Part shown: piece after piece, positions 7,982-15,715 of the stretch
How the letters are laid out: each line of letters starts with the position of its first letter
How positions within the stretch are numbered: position 1 is the stretch's first letter
Assembly (NCBI RefSeq): GCF_030730945.1
Contig: NZ_JAVAMS010000002.1
Span: 62,001 to 126,000 of the forward strand
Source of the DNA: Aurantiacibacter poecillastricola
Lineage (GTDB): Bacteria > Pseudomonadota > Alphaproteobacteria > Sphingomonadales > Sphingomonadaceae
Length of the DNA: 64,000 bases
Direction: 5' to 3'
Notes under the pieces: generated by a model
The model's input: the letters and a program-made list of their open reading frames with translations, nothing else
The model's database searches: none
Told to the model about the DNA's origin: nothing
Translations under genes and position numbers: made by a program

Positions 7982-9285
7982 TCGACACGCCGGGCACCGG
8001 CCTCATCGGGATTGCCGTCCTGTTCGTCCTGCTATTGGCGGGCGGGCGGATCGGCGCGGCGCTGGGTTTGGTCGGCCTTGGCGGGCTCATGCTGGTGCTC
8101 GGGCCGGAAGCGGCGCTGATCAAGAGCGGCGTCGTGGTAGTCGACACGCTGACCCGCTACGAACTGGGCACCTTGCCACTGTTCCTGTTCATGGCGCACA
8201 TCTTCTTTTCCGTCGATGCCAGCCGCGACCTGTTCGATGCCGCCGCCAAGCTGGTCGGCCATCGCCGGGGCGGACTGGCCTATGCGTCCATTGCCGGGTG
8301 TGGCGGTTTCGGGGCGATCAACGGGTCGAGCCTAGCCACGACGGCGACAGTCGGCCTCGTCGCCTATCCGGAAATGAAGCAGCGAGGCTACGACGACCGG
8401 CTTTCCACTGCCACCATCGCGGCGGGCGGCACGCTGGGGCAGATGATCCCGCCTTCGGGCGCCCTCATCGTGTTTGGCATCATTGCCGAGCAATCGATCG
8501 GCCGCCTGTTTACCGCCGCCATCATTCCCGGGCTGACGCAGGCCCTGATTTATGCCGCCGTCGTCTTCCTGCTCGTCCGCCTGCGGCCCGAGATGGCGCC
8601 TTCAGGTGAGCGGGCCGGCTGGACCGAGCGTTTTCGCGCGCTCGGCCGGATCTGGCAGATCATCGCCCTTATCCTGCTTGTCATCGGCGGCATCGCCCTT
8701 GGCTGGTTCAGCCCTCCCGAGGCGGCGGCCATCGGGGCCACCGGGGCCCTGGTGATCGCCGGCCTGCGCGGCAAGCTGAACCGGGAAAACCTGTTCGAGG
8801 CGTTCTACGAAACCCTGCGCACGACGGGCCTCATCTACCTCATCGTCATCGGAGCGCTCATCTTCTCCGCCTTTGTAGGCGTCACCGGGCTTGCCGAGGC
8901 TGCAGGGTCGTTCGTGGAAGGGCTGGGCACGGGCACCTTCGTCACGCTCCTGCTCATTGCGGTGCTGCTGCTCCTGCTCGGCACGGTGCTGGACGGGCTG
9001 GCCCTGATGCTGCTGATGACGCCGATCCTGCTGCCCATCGTGGAGGGCACGGGCATGACCGCGATCTGGTTCGGCATCTTCCTGGTGCGAGCGATGGAAG
9101 TGGGCTTCCTCACGCCGCCGTTGGGCATCAATCTCTACGTCATGCAGGGCGTGGCTAAGGACATCTCGATCAGCCGCATTTTCAAGGGCGTGCTGCCCTT
9201 CCTGGCGGGCGATTTTGTCCATCTCGTCCTGATCATTCTTTTCCCGGCCATGGTCCTGTGGCTGCCACAACTGCTTGGAACCTGA
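7978..9285 (+). CDS. dctM: TRAP transporter large permease (DctM type)
   Basis: 435 residues from a GTG start overlapping the dctQ stop. The protein is almost entirely hydrophobic helices, as expected for the 12-helix DctM channel subunit. Family signatures seen are FGAINGSSLATTATVG, AGGTLGQMIPPSGALIVFG and PPLGINLYVMQGV. Upstream in-frame codons in the dctQ region give no credible N terminus, which supports the GTG. It carries out the ion-driven transport step with DctQ and DctP. The dehydratase/CoA-transferase genes are inserted between dctM and dctP, an unusual arrangement that links the transported solute to those enzymes. Confidence 0.9.
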   Translation: MIDTPGTGLIGIAVLFVLLLAGGRIGAALGLVGLGGLMLVLGPEAALIKSGVVVVDTLTRYELGTLPLFLFMAHIFFSVDASRDLFDAAAKLVGHRRGGLAYASIAGCGGFGAINGSSLATTATVGLVAYPEMKQRGYDDRLSTATIAAGGTLGQMIPPSGALIVFGIIAEQSIGRLFTAAIIPGLTQALIYAAVVFLLVRLRPEMAPSGERAGWTERFRALGRIWQIIALILLVIGGIALGWFSPPEAAAIGATGALVIAGLRGKLNRENLFEAFYETLRTTGLIYLIVIGALIFSAFVGVTGLAEAAGSFVEGLGTGTFVTLLLIAVLLLLLGTVLDGLALMLLMTPILLPIVEGTGMTAIWFGIFLVRAMEVGFLTPPLGINLYVMQGVAKDISISRIFKGVLPFLAGDFVHLVLIILFPAMVLWLPQLLGT

Positions 9286-9287
9286 AG

Positions 9288-10166
9288 ATGATAGCAATCG
9301 CCGGTCCCAACCTGCCGATTCCCCTGCTCGCCGCCACCGGGCGGTTCGCAGGCGCGCTCAAATTCGATCCCGATCGCGAGACGCCGCGTGCGGACGCCTG
9401 GCTGGAAAGCAAATTCGCGCCCTGGGCACCGCCCCTGCTGGAAGCGTGGGCGCACGGCGAGTATAACGATCTGGACGAGGTCCTGTTCAGCCGCGCCGAC
9501 GATACCTCGCAGCGCCTCTATTACTACATCTGCGAATTGCAGCGCCGGGGGCAGATCGGCGGGCCGGAGCCGCTGATCCTGGATGTGTGCAAGATCCCGC
9601 GCCAGGCCAGCCTTGAGCGCACGATCACGAAGCTGAAGGAACTGGCCGAACGGCTCGGCGTCGGCGCCGCTTCGCTGCAGGAGGCTATCGATAGCAGCAA
9701 CCGGCAAGGTGAGCAGGCGAGGTCGCAAACCGAAGCCCCGGTCTGTCTGCTTGCCGGGACAGCTCCGCCGGACCTGCGCCTCCATAAGGTCATCGAGAAC
9801 TGCGGCTACGCCGCGGCTGGCAGCACGCTGGAACAAGGCTGGCTGGAGGCAGGCGATGCAATCGACGCAGGCGAAGCCGATCCGTTCGCCGCGCTCGGTC
9901 GCCATCTCCATGCCAGTACGCGCGGTCCGCGCAGCTTTGCCGATGCACGCGAGGCACTGACGCACTCGATTGCCGCCTCCGCAGCGCAGGCGGTGGTGCT
10001 CTGGCGCATAGAGGAAGACGAGGCCCAGTGCTGGCAGCTTCCTGCCGAACGCGAGACGCTGGAGGCCGCCGGCATTCCCTCACTCATCCTGACGCGCCGC
10101 GACTGGCACGCCCGTGACGGCGCGCCGGAAGAGATCGCGAATTTCCTGAAGAAGGTGCAGACATGA
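9288..10166 (+). CDS. 2-hydroxyacyl-CoA dehydratase-like protein, small divergent subunit
   Basis: 292 residues from ATG at 9288, two bases after the dctM stop. It resembles one subunit of the HgdB/FldB/BcrB superfamily (2-hydroxyacyl-CoA dehydratases and benzoyl-CoA reductases). The recognisable segments are FSRADDTSQRLYYYICELQR (residues 68-87), LILDVCKIPRQASLERT (97-113) and a final domain ending IPSLILTRRDW. Cysteines at 82, 101, 153 and 172 are candidates for iron-sulfur ligands, but their spacing differs from the larger subunit. It is shorter than typical subunits (about 370-430 residues). It pairs with the protein at 12244, with the CoA-transferase between them. Family assignment is moderately secure; catalytic competence is not shown. 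Confidence 0.7.
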   Translation: MIAIAGPNLPIPLLAATGRFAGALKFDPDRETPRADAWLESKFAPWAPPLLEAWAHGEYNDLDEVLFSRADDTSQRLYYYICELQRRGQIGGPEPLILDVCKIPRQASLERTITKLKELAERLGVGAASLQEAIDSSNRQGEQARSQTEAPVCLLAGTAPPDLRLHKVIENCGYAAAGSTLEQGWLEAGDAIDAGEADPFAALGRHLHASTRGPRSFADAREALTHSIAASAAQAVVLWRIEEDEAQCWQLPAERETLEAAGIPSLILTRRDWHARDGAPEEIANFLKKVQT

Positions 10167-12247
10167 GTTTCCTCGAAGGCCACCGCGTAGCCGTGCTCGG
10201 CGACATGCAGGAGCGACCGCTGACGCGCTATCTCGCCTCGCTGGGCGCCGAGATCGGCGGCCCTGTCGAAGGGGCAAGCTTCGTGATCGACGATCTTGGC
10301 CTCGAAGCGGCGGCAGGCATTGGCATTCCCGATAGCGCGGTCCATGTCTCCGTCACTCCTTTCGGCTCGGGCGGGCCGCGATCTTCGTGGCGCGGCGGAG
10401 AGCTCGTGTCCTCTGCCATGGGCGGGGCGCTGCGTCTGACCGGCAAGCCGGGCGAGAAGCCGGTGAAGGAAGCAGGCGATGCCTGCACCTTCCATGCGGA
10501 CATGGTCGCCGCGGCTGGCGCGATGGCCGCCCATTTCGCACGCGGCACGCACGGCAAGGGCCAGCATGTCGACGTCTCGATCCAGCAGGTCGCGATGAGC
10601 CGCAACGTCAACGGCGTGCTCGTCTGGCAATTCGATCGGCGCAAGCTCGACCGGGCAGGACAGTGTATCGCCTACGGCCGGGCGAAGGTGCGCGTGATCT
10701 GGAAGCTCGCCGATGGCTACTGTTTCCACGCCCTTATGTCGGGCCGCCTCGGCGCGCCGGCGAACCAGGCCCTGTCCGAATGGATGGACGAGACCGGCAT
10801 CGACAACCCCATGCGAGATGTCGACTGGCTCGCCTACAACCGCTCGACCCTGCCCGAAGATGTGCGCGACACATGGCAGGCCGCGATGGCGCAGTTCTTC
10901 GCCAGCCGCACCAAGGAAGAGATCGCTACGGAAGGCCGCCGCCGGGGCATCAATGCCTGCGTGGTGAACGAACCCGCCGACGTGCTGGAAGACGAGCACC
11001 TGCGCGCTCGCGGTTTCCTCGATACGCCGAGCGGCCTGCCCGAACGCTTTGCCGTTGTGAGGGAGGGAGCGACCAGTTCGGCGCCAGCGATCCATGCAGG
11101 CAAGAGGAGCGGACCGCTATCGGGCGTGAAGGTGCTCGATTTCGCCTGGGCGCTGGTCGGCTCGATCACCACGAAGACGCTGGGCGATCTCGGCGCCGAA
11201 GTGGTGAAGATCGAGAGCCGCAGCCGCCCGGACCTCGCCCGGATCGATGTGCAGGTTTCCGCTTCAAGCGCGGAAAGCCTCGACGACAAGCCATGGTTTG
11301 CCAATCTCAACACCTCGAAGCGCAGCCTTACGCTTGATCTCAAGAAGCCTGCCTCGCGCGAGGTGCTGAACCCGCTCATCGACTGGGCCGACGTGGTGGT
11401 TGAAAATTTCTCCCCCGGTACGATGGCGAAGCTGGGACTGGACTATGATAGCCTGATCGAGCGCAATCCCGGCCTCGTCATGGTATCGGGCAGCGTTTTC
11501 GGACAGACAGGTCCGCTGGCGCAGGAATGGGGCGTGGACGGCACCGGCGGTGCGCTGTCGGGCCGCACTTTCCTCACCGGCTATCCCGACGGCGAGCCGG
11601 TCATCCCCGGCGCTGTGCCCTATGGCGACGTGATCGTCCCCTATGTCATGGCAGGCCATGTCGCTGCCGCGCTGCAGCGCCGCCGCGAGACGGGGACAGG
11701 GTGCCATATCGACGCCTCGATGTACGAGATCTGCGTGCAGCAGATGCGCGAGTTCCTCGCGAGCGCCAAGAGCGGCGAACGTCCGCAGCGCCTGGGGAAT
11801 GCCGATCCCGCCGTGTACTTTCAGGATGTTTTCCCGTCCTCAGGGGTGGACAGGTGGGTGGCCATCAGTTGCCTTACGGCGGACGAATACGAGCGGTTGG
11901 TCGCAATTACCGGGCCCGAAATCGCCGAGTGGACAAGCCGGCGCACCGATTACGCCGCTGCCGAGGAACTGCAGGCTGCCGGCCTTGCGGCAGGCGCCCT
12001 GCAGGATTGCGAGGACCTGCTGGAGCGCGACCCACAGATTGCCGGCAGGTCCGCCCTCTGGGACATCGATCACGCGGTACTCGGCACCTTCGGCCATATC
12101 GCCACGCCGATAGCGTTCTCTGCCGACCGGCTCGCACCGTACCGCGCCCCCTCGATGGGCGAACATGCCCATGAAATCGCTCGCGAAATCGCCGGATTGT
12201 CGGAAGAAGAGATCAGCCGCCTCGAGCAGGATGGAGTGTTCAAGTGA
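10163..12247 (+). CDS. double-length CaiB/BaiF family CoA-transferase
   Basis: 694 residues, about 1.7 times the usual 380-420, overlapping both neighbours by 4 nt. Two CaiB/BaiF-like units are visible in tandem. The first (about 1-300) is degenerate at its N terminus (HRVAVLGDMQERPLTRYLAS) but keeps GTHGKGQHVDVSIQQ and a candidate acidic residue D106. The second (about 318-690) is canonical: LSGVKVLDFAWALVG, LGAEVVKIES, RSLTLDLKKP, VVVENFSPGTMAKLGLDYDS, candidate catalytic D489 in YGDV, and GTGCHIDASMYE. Type III CoA-transferases form interlocked dimers, so a fused pair could be a built-in dimer with one altered site. It probably moves CoA between a product acyl-CoA and the incoming acid, as FldA does for phenyllactate dehydratase. 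Confidence 0.85.
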   Translation: MSFLEGHRVAVLGDMQERPLTRYLASLGAEIGGPVEGASFVIDDLGLEAAAGIGIPDSAVHVSVTPFGSGGPRSSWRGGELVSSAMGGALRLTGKPGEKPVKEAGDACTFHADMVAAAGAMAAHFARGTHGKGQHVDVSIQQVAMSRNVNGVLVWQFDRRKLDRAGQCIAYGRAKVRVIWKLADGYCFHALMSGRLGAPANQALSEWMDETGIDNPMRDVDWLAYNRSTLPEDVRDTWQAAMAQFFASRTKEEIATEGRRRGINACVVNEPADVLEDEHLRARGFLDTPSGLPERFAVVREGATSSAPAIHAGKRSGPLSGVKVLDFAWALVGSITTKTLGDLGAEVVKIESRSRPDLARIDVQVSASSAESLDDKPWFANLNTSKRSLTLDLKKPASREVLNPLIDWADVVVENFSPGTMAKLGLDYDSLIERNPGLVMVSGSVFGQTGPLAQEWGVDGTGGALSGRTFLTGYPDGEPVIPGAVPYGDVIVPYVMAGHVAAALQRRRETGTGCHIDASMYEICVQQMREFLASAKSGERPQRLGNADPAVYFQDVFPSSGVDRWVAISCLTADEYERLVAITGPEIAEWTSRRTDYAAAEELQAAGLAAGALQDCEDLLERDPQIAGRSALWDIDHAVLGTFGHIATPIAFSADRLAPYRAPSMGEHAHEIAREIAGLSEEEISRLEQDGVFK

Positions 12248-13530
12248 GCCAGTCAATCAACCAGCGAAGCCGCAAGACGCTGGCCTGCACATCGGAGGCG
12301 ACCGCGTTCCAGAAGGCGTTCGGCAAGGAACTGAAGCGCCGCGTGGTGGACGAGCAGGAGCCATACGCCATCGTGCAGGCGGATACCCCGCACGAGATCT
12401 TCCACGCGATGGATATTCCCATCATCACCAATCAGTGGTGGTCCGCCTATATCTCCGCAAAGCAGCTTTCAGGCCGCTATTTCGATGCCATGGTGCAGAA
12501 GGGCTTCCCGGCGAACAGCTGCAAGTATTGCTCGCTGGGCCTCGCCTGCACCCTGGCGAACGAGCCGGAAACCGCGCCCTGGGGCGGCCTGCCCACGCCG
12601 ACGGTGCTCGTCGCGCGGCTCACCTGCGACTGCATCCAGCACGTCTTCGGCCTGTGGGCTAAGGAGCTGGACAGCGAATTCTACCCGATGGAAGCTCCCG
12701 CCTGGGAGCACAAGGAGGAGGACTGGTACGCCCACGCCAAGGACGCCTGGGACCGCGTCTACCAGCCCGACCGGATCGAGCAGATGGTCACCGAAATGGA
12801 AGACCTCATCGCCCTTCTGGAGGAGCGGACGGGCCGGAAGTTCGATCCAGCGCGGCTCGAGAGGCTGATGGAGCGCATCAACGAGCAGGAAGGCTATATC
12901 TGGGAAGCCGCGCAGGCCATCGGCGAAGCACGACCGTGCCCTGTCTCCATCGCCGAGCAGATGCCCAACACCATGATCCCGCAATGGCATCGCGGTTCGG
13001 ACTGGGCGGTGGCCCATGCGAAGAAGTTCCGTGACGAGGTGTTCGACAGGATCGAGAAAGGGCTGGGTGCATCCAGCAACGAGCGCCTTCGCCTGATGTG
13101 GATCGGCGCTGGCGTATGGCACGATCCCGGCTTCTACCAGGCGCTGGAGGAGAAGCTCGGCGCCGTGTTCGTCTGGTCGATGTACATGCCCTTCGCCGGC
13201 CCCGCCTATATCCGCGACCTCAAGGGCAAGCCGATGGAGGCTCTTGCAAGCCGCGTCGCCTCGATGAACGAAACGCTGCACCTGCCGCCGTGGATGAACG
13301 GCTGGATGACATCGGAAGCGGAAAGGTGCGGCATCGACGCTGCCGTCATCCTGCTGCCGCCCGACAATCGCCTTTCCCAGTCCGGCACCAACCTCACGGC
13401 GTTGTCGCTGGAAGAGGCGGGCGTACCGGTCCTGCGGATCGATGCCGACATGGTCGACGCGGACAAGTGGGACCATGACCGGATGGTGGCGATGGTAGAG
13501 GACTTCCTGCACGAGAAAGGCCTCGCATGA
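12244..13530 (+). CDS. 2-hydroxyacyl-CoA dehydratase-like subunit (HgdB/BcrC superfamily)
   Basis: 428 residues from a GTG start (GTGA overlap with the CoA-transferase stop; GGAG upstream). It has the superfamily layout: first Rossmann-like domain with HEIFHAMDIPIITNQWW, then FPANSCKYCSLGLAC (C93, C96, C102), TVLVARLTCDCIQHVF (C128, C130), and a C-terminal domain with MNGWMTSEAERCGIDAAVIL and GVPVLRIDADMVDADKW. The cysteines are candidates for binding the [4Fe-4S] cluster used for ketyl-radical dehydration of 2-hydroxyacyl-CoA. The partner is probably the 9288 protein. No HgdC/FldI-type activator ATPase occurs in the window, so the electron source is unknown. Such enzymes are usually found in anaerobes, which makes this one unusual beside aerobic genes. 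Confidence 0.82.
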   Translation: MSQSINQRSRKTLACTSEATAFQKAFGKELKRRVVDEQEPYAIVQADTPHEIFHAMDIPIITNQWWSAYISAKQLSGRYFDAMVQKGFPANSCKYCSLGLACTLANEPETAPWGGLPTPTVLVARLTCDCIQHVFGLWAKELDSEFYPMEAPAWEHKEEDWYAHAKDAWDRVYQPDRIEQMVTEMEDLIALLEERTGRKFDPARLERLMERINEQEGYIWEAAQAIGEARPCPVSIAEQMPNTMIPQWHRGSDWAVAHAKKFRDEVFDRIEKGLGASSNERLRLMWIGAGVWHDPGFYQALEEKLGAVFVWSMYMPFAGPAYIRDLKGKPMEALASRVASMNETLHLPPWMNGWMTSEAERCGIDAAVILLPPDNRLSQSGTNLTALSLEEAGVPVLRIDADMVDADKWDHDRMVAMVEDFLHEKGLA

Positions 13531-14558
13531 GGCGAGCCGCTATCCTCTTTTGCCTGATACTTGTGGCCGCATGCAGCAGGCCGGTGCCGGAGGGGGTGAC
13601 CGAACTCACCTACGCCTCTCCCTATCCGCCTAGCCACCCGTTCAGCCGGGCGGACCAGACGTGGATGGAATTCATCGAAGAGCGGTCCAAGGGGCGGATC
13701 AGGATCAAGCCGATCTGGTCCGGTGCTCTGCTCTCGGCGGATATGTCGATGACGGAGATTCGCCACGGCGTTGCCGATATCGGCTTGATTACGCCGATCT
13801 ACACACGCGGCGGCACGCACCTGCTGCGCACCCAGACAGGGTTCTACAGCGGCGCCGACTCCATTGAATCGCAACTCGCCCTCTATCGCTGCATGGCTGC
13901 GGTCGAGCCGGAGTTCGACCGCGAGCTGGAGGGCCTGAAGCTGCTGGCGCTGCAAGGGGGCGTTCTGCCTGGCATCCTCACCAGTTCGAACCGCGTGGAT
14001 AGCCTGGACGACCTGCAGGGCCTGCGCATCCGGGCGCCGACGGAATTGCTGCCGGTGCTCAGGAACCTGGGGGCCGACCCGGTCGACCTGCCGATGGGCG
14101 AGGTCTACAGCGCCCTCGCAAAGGGCGTGATCGATGGCGTGGTGGCACCGCCCGAAACCCTGCAATCGCTCCATTTCGGCGAGGTGACGGACTATTTCTT
14201 CGACCTGCGCATCCCGCGCGGTGCCTATCCCTCGCGCGCGATGGACCTCGATGTCTGGCGCTCCCTATCCGATGAAGAGCGCGCGATCCTGGAAGAGAGC
14301 ATAGCCGTCTGGGAAGGGGCGCTCGCCGACGAAAACCGCGCAGCCGCTGCCGCGGGAGAAGCGCTGGCGGCCGATACGATCACCATCATACCCGCGAATA
14401 CCGAAGACCAGCAGCGCTTCGACGATCTCTACCTGCGCGAAGGGGAAGCCAATGCCCGCGCGCTGTCGGACTTCGGGATCGACGGCATGGCAGCCTATCG
14501 CACGGCGCGCGCAAGCCTTGTCGAGCGGGATACAGTCAGATGCGGAGGAGCTACATGA
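13527..14558 (+). CDS. dctP: TRAP transporter substrate-binding protein (DctP type), predicted lipoprotein
   Basis: 343 residues, ATGA overlap with the preceding gene. The N terminus MRRAAILFCLILVAAC is a lipoprotein signal with VAAC lipobox (C16) and serine at +2, a combination that favours the outer-membrane inner leaflet. The mature part is DctP-like: ELTYASPYPPSHPFS, FIEERSKGRIRIKPIW, MSMTEIRHGVADIGLI, and the substrate-clamping LQGLRIRAPTELL with the conserved arginine. It delivers a carboxylate to DctQM, whose genes lie 4-6 kb upstream in the same run. Most Gram-negative TRAP binding proteins are soluble, so lipid anchoring is noteworthy. Substrate cannot be read from the sequence. Confidence 0.88.
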   Translation: MRRAAILFCLILVAACSRPVPEGVTELTYASPYPPSHPFSRADQTWMEFIEERSKGRIRIKPIWSGALLSADMSMTEIRHGVADIGLITPIYTRGGTHLLRTQTGFYSGADSIESQLALYRCMAAVEPEFDRELEGLKLLALQGGVLPGILTSSNRVDSLDDLQGLRIRAPTELLPVLRNLGADPVDLPMGEVYSALAKGVIDGVVAPPETLQSLHFGEVTDYFFDLRIPRGAYPSRAMDLDVWRSLSDEERAILEESIAVWEGALADENRAAAAAGEALAADTITIIPANTEDQQRFDDLYLREGEANARALSDFGIDGMAAYRTARASLVERDTVRCGGAT

Positions 14559-15715
14559 CGCAACAACCCCTGGCCGGGATAACCGTCGCCGATTTCAGCC
14601 ATGTCATGGCGGGCCCTTTCGCCAGCCATATCCTGCGGCTGATGGGGGCCGAGGTCATCAAGATCGAGTCTCCTCGGGGCGACCAGTTCCGCAACTACGG
14701 CTCCAACCGCGAATATGATGGCATGAGCCCGGCCTTCATCGCAGCCAATGTGGGCAAGAAAAGTATCGCGCTCGACCTCAAGGACGAGACCGACCACCAG
14801 ATCGCGCGCCGCATCATTGCCAGAAGCGACGTGATGCTGGAGAATTTTCGCCCCGGAGTCATCGACCGGCTCGGCCTCAGCTACGCGTCCGTTCGCGAAT
14901 TGCGCGACGACATCGTGTTCTGCTCGGTCTCCGGATATGGCCAGGATGGACCCTATCGCGACTGGCCCGCCATCGACAACATCGTGCAGGCCACCAGCGG
15001 CATGATGATGCTGAGCGGCGCCGAGGGCGATCCTCCGGTGCGGGTCGGGTTCCCGATCGTCGACACGCTGACAGGGCAGACTGCCGCCGTCGCCATACTA
15101 GGCGCACTGTTGCAAAGGGAACGCACCGGCAAGGGCGCCTACATCGATGTCTCCATGATCGATGCGAGCCTCAGTTTCATGACCTCGGCCCTTACGCCGT
15201 ATCTCGTGACGGGATCGGCGCTGAAACGCATGGGCAATACCGGCTACAGCGAATTGCCGACCGCTGCCCTGTTCGAAACACGCGACGGGCGGCACATCTC
15301 GCTGGGCGTGGTGCAGGAAAACCAGTTCGTGACCCTCGCAAAAACCCTCTCGCGCGAAGATTGGCTGGCAGACGAGCGTTTTTCCACGGCCGATGCCCGG
15401 CGGGCGAATTTCGACGCCATGCACGAGGAATTGACGACCATTTTCCGCACCCGCGATGCCGATGCATGGGAGATGGATTTGAGCGCTGCCGGGATCCCCT
15501 GCGGCAAGGTCCGGCACGTGAACGAAGCAGCGGAGCTCGGCTCGTCGTCGGCCTTGCTTGACCTTGATTTGGAAGGCTTGCCCGAAGGCTGCCGTGCCAC
15601 GGTGCCCAATGCAGGGTTCCGCATGGAACCGGGGCAGCCCGGCACGCAAGAGGCGCCACCCCGCCTCGACGAAAACAGAGAGGACATCCTGAAATGGCTG
15701 GATTCGAACGACTGA
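14555..15715 (+). CDS. CaiB/BaiF family type III CoA-transferase
   Basis: 386 residues. ATG at 14555 overlaps the dctP stop and has GGAGGAG 5 nt upstream. It is a standard single-length family III CoA-transferase: LAGITVADFSHVMAGPFAS, GAEVIKIESPRGDQFR, KSIALDLKDE, SDVMLENFRPGVIDRLGL, candidate catalytic D170 in PIVDTLTG, then GKGAYIDVSMIDASL. It transfers CoA between carboxylic acids in the cytoplasm. It is the second CoA-transferase in the operon, so two acids or two steps may need activation; alternatively it could be a racemase or acyl-CoA isomerase of the same fold. Codon use and spacing match its neighbours. Confidence 0.9.
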   Translation: MTQQPLAGITVADFSHVMAGPFASHILRLMGAEVIKIESPRGDQFRNYGSNREYDGMSPAFIAANVGKKSIALDLKDETDHQIARRIIARSDVMLENFRPGVIDRLGLSYASVRELRDDIVFCSVSGYGQDGPYRDWPAIDNIVQATSGMMMLSGAEGDPPVRVGFPIVDTLTGQTAAVAILGALLQRERTGKGAYIDVSMIDASLSFMTSALTPYLVTGSALKRMGNTGYSELPTAALFETRDGRHISLGVVQENQFVTLAKTLSREDWLADERFSTADARRANFDAMHEELTTIFRTRDADAWEMDLSAAGIPCGKVRHVNEAAELGSSSALLDLDLEGLPEGCRATVPNAGFRMEPGQPGTQEAPPRLDENREDILKWLDSND

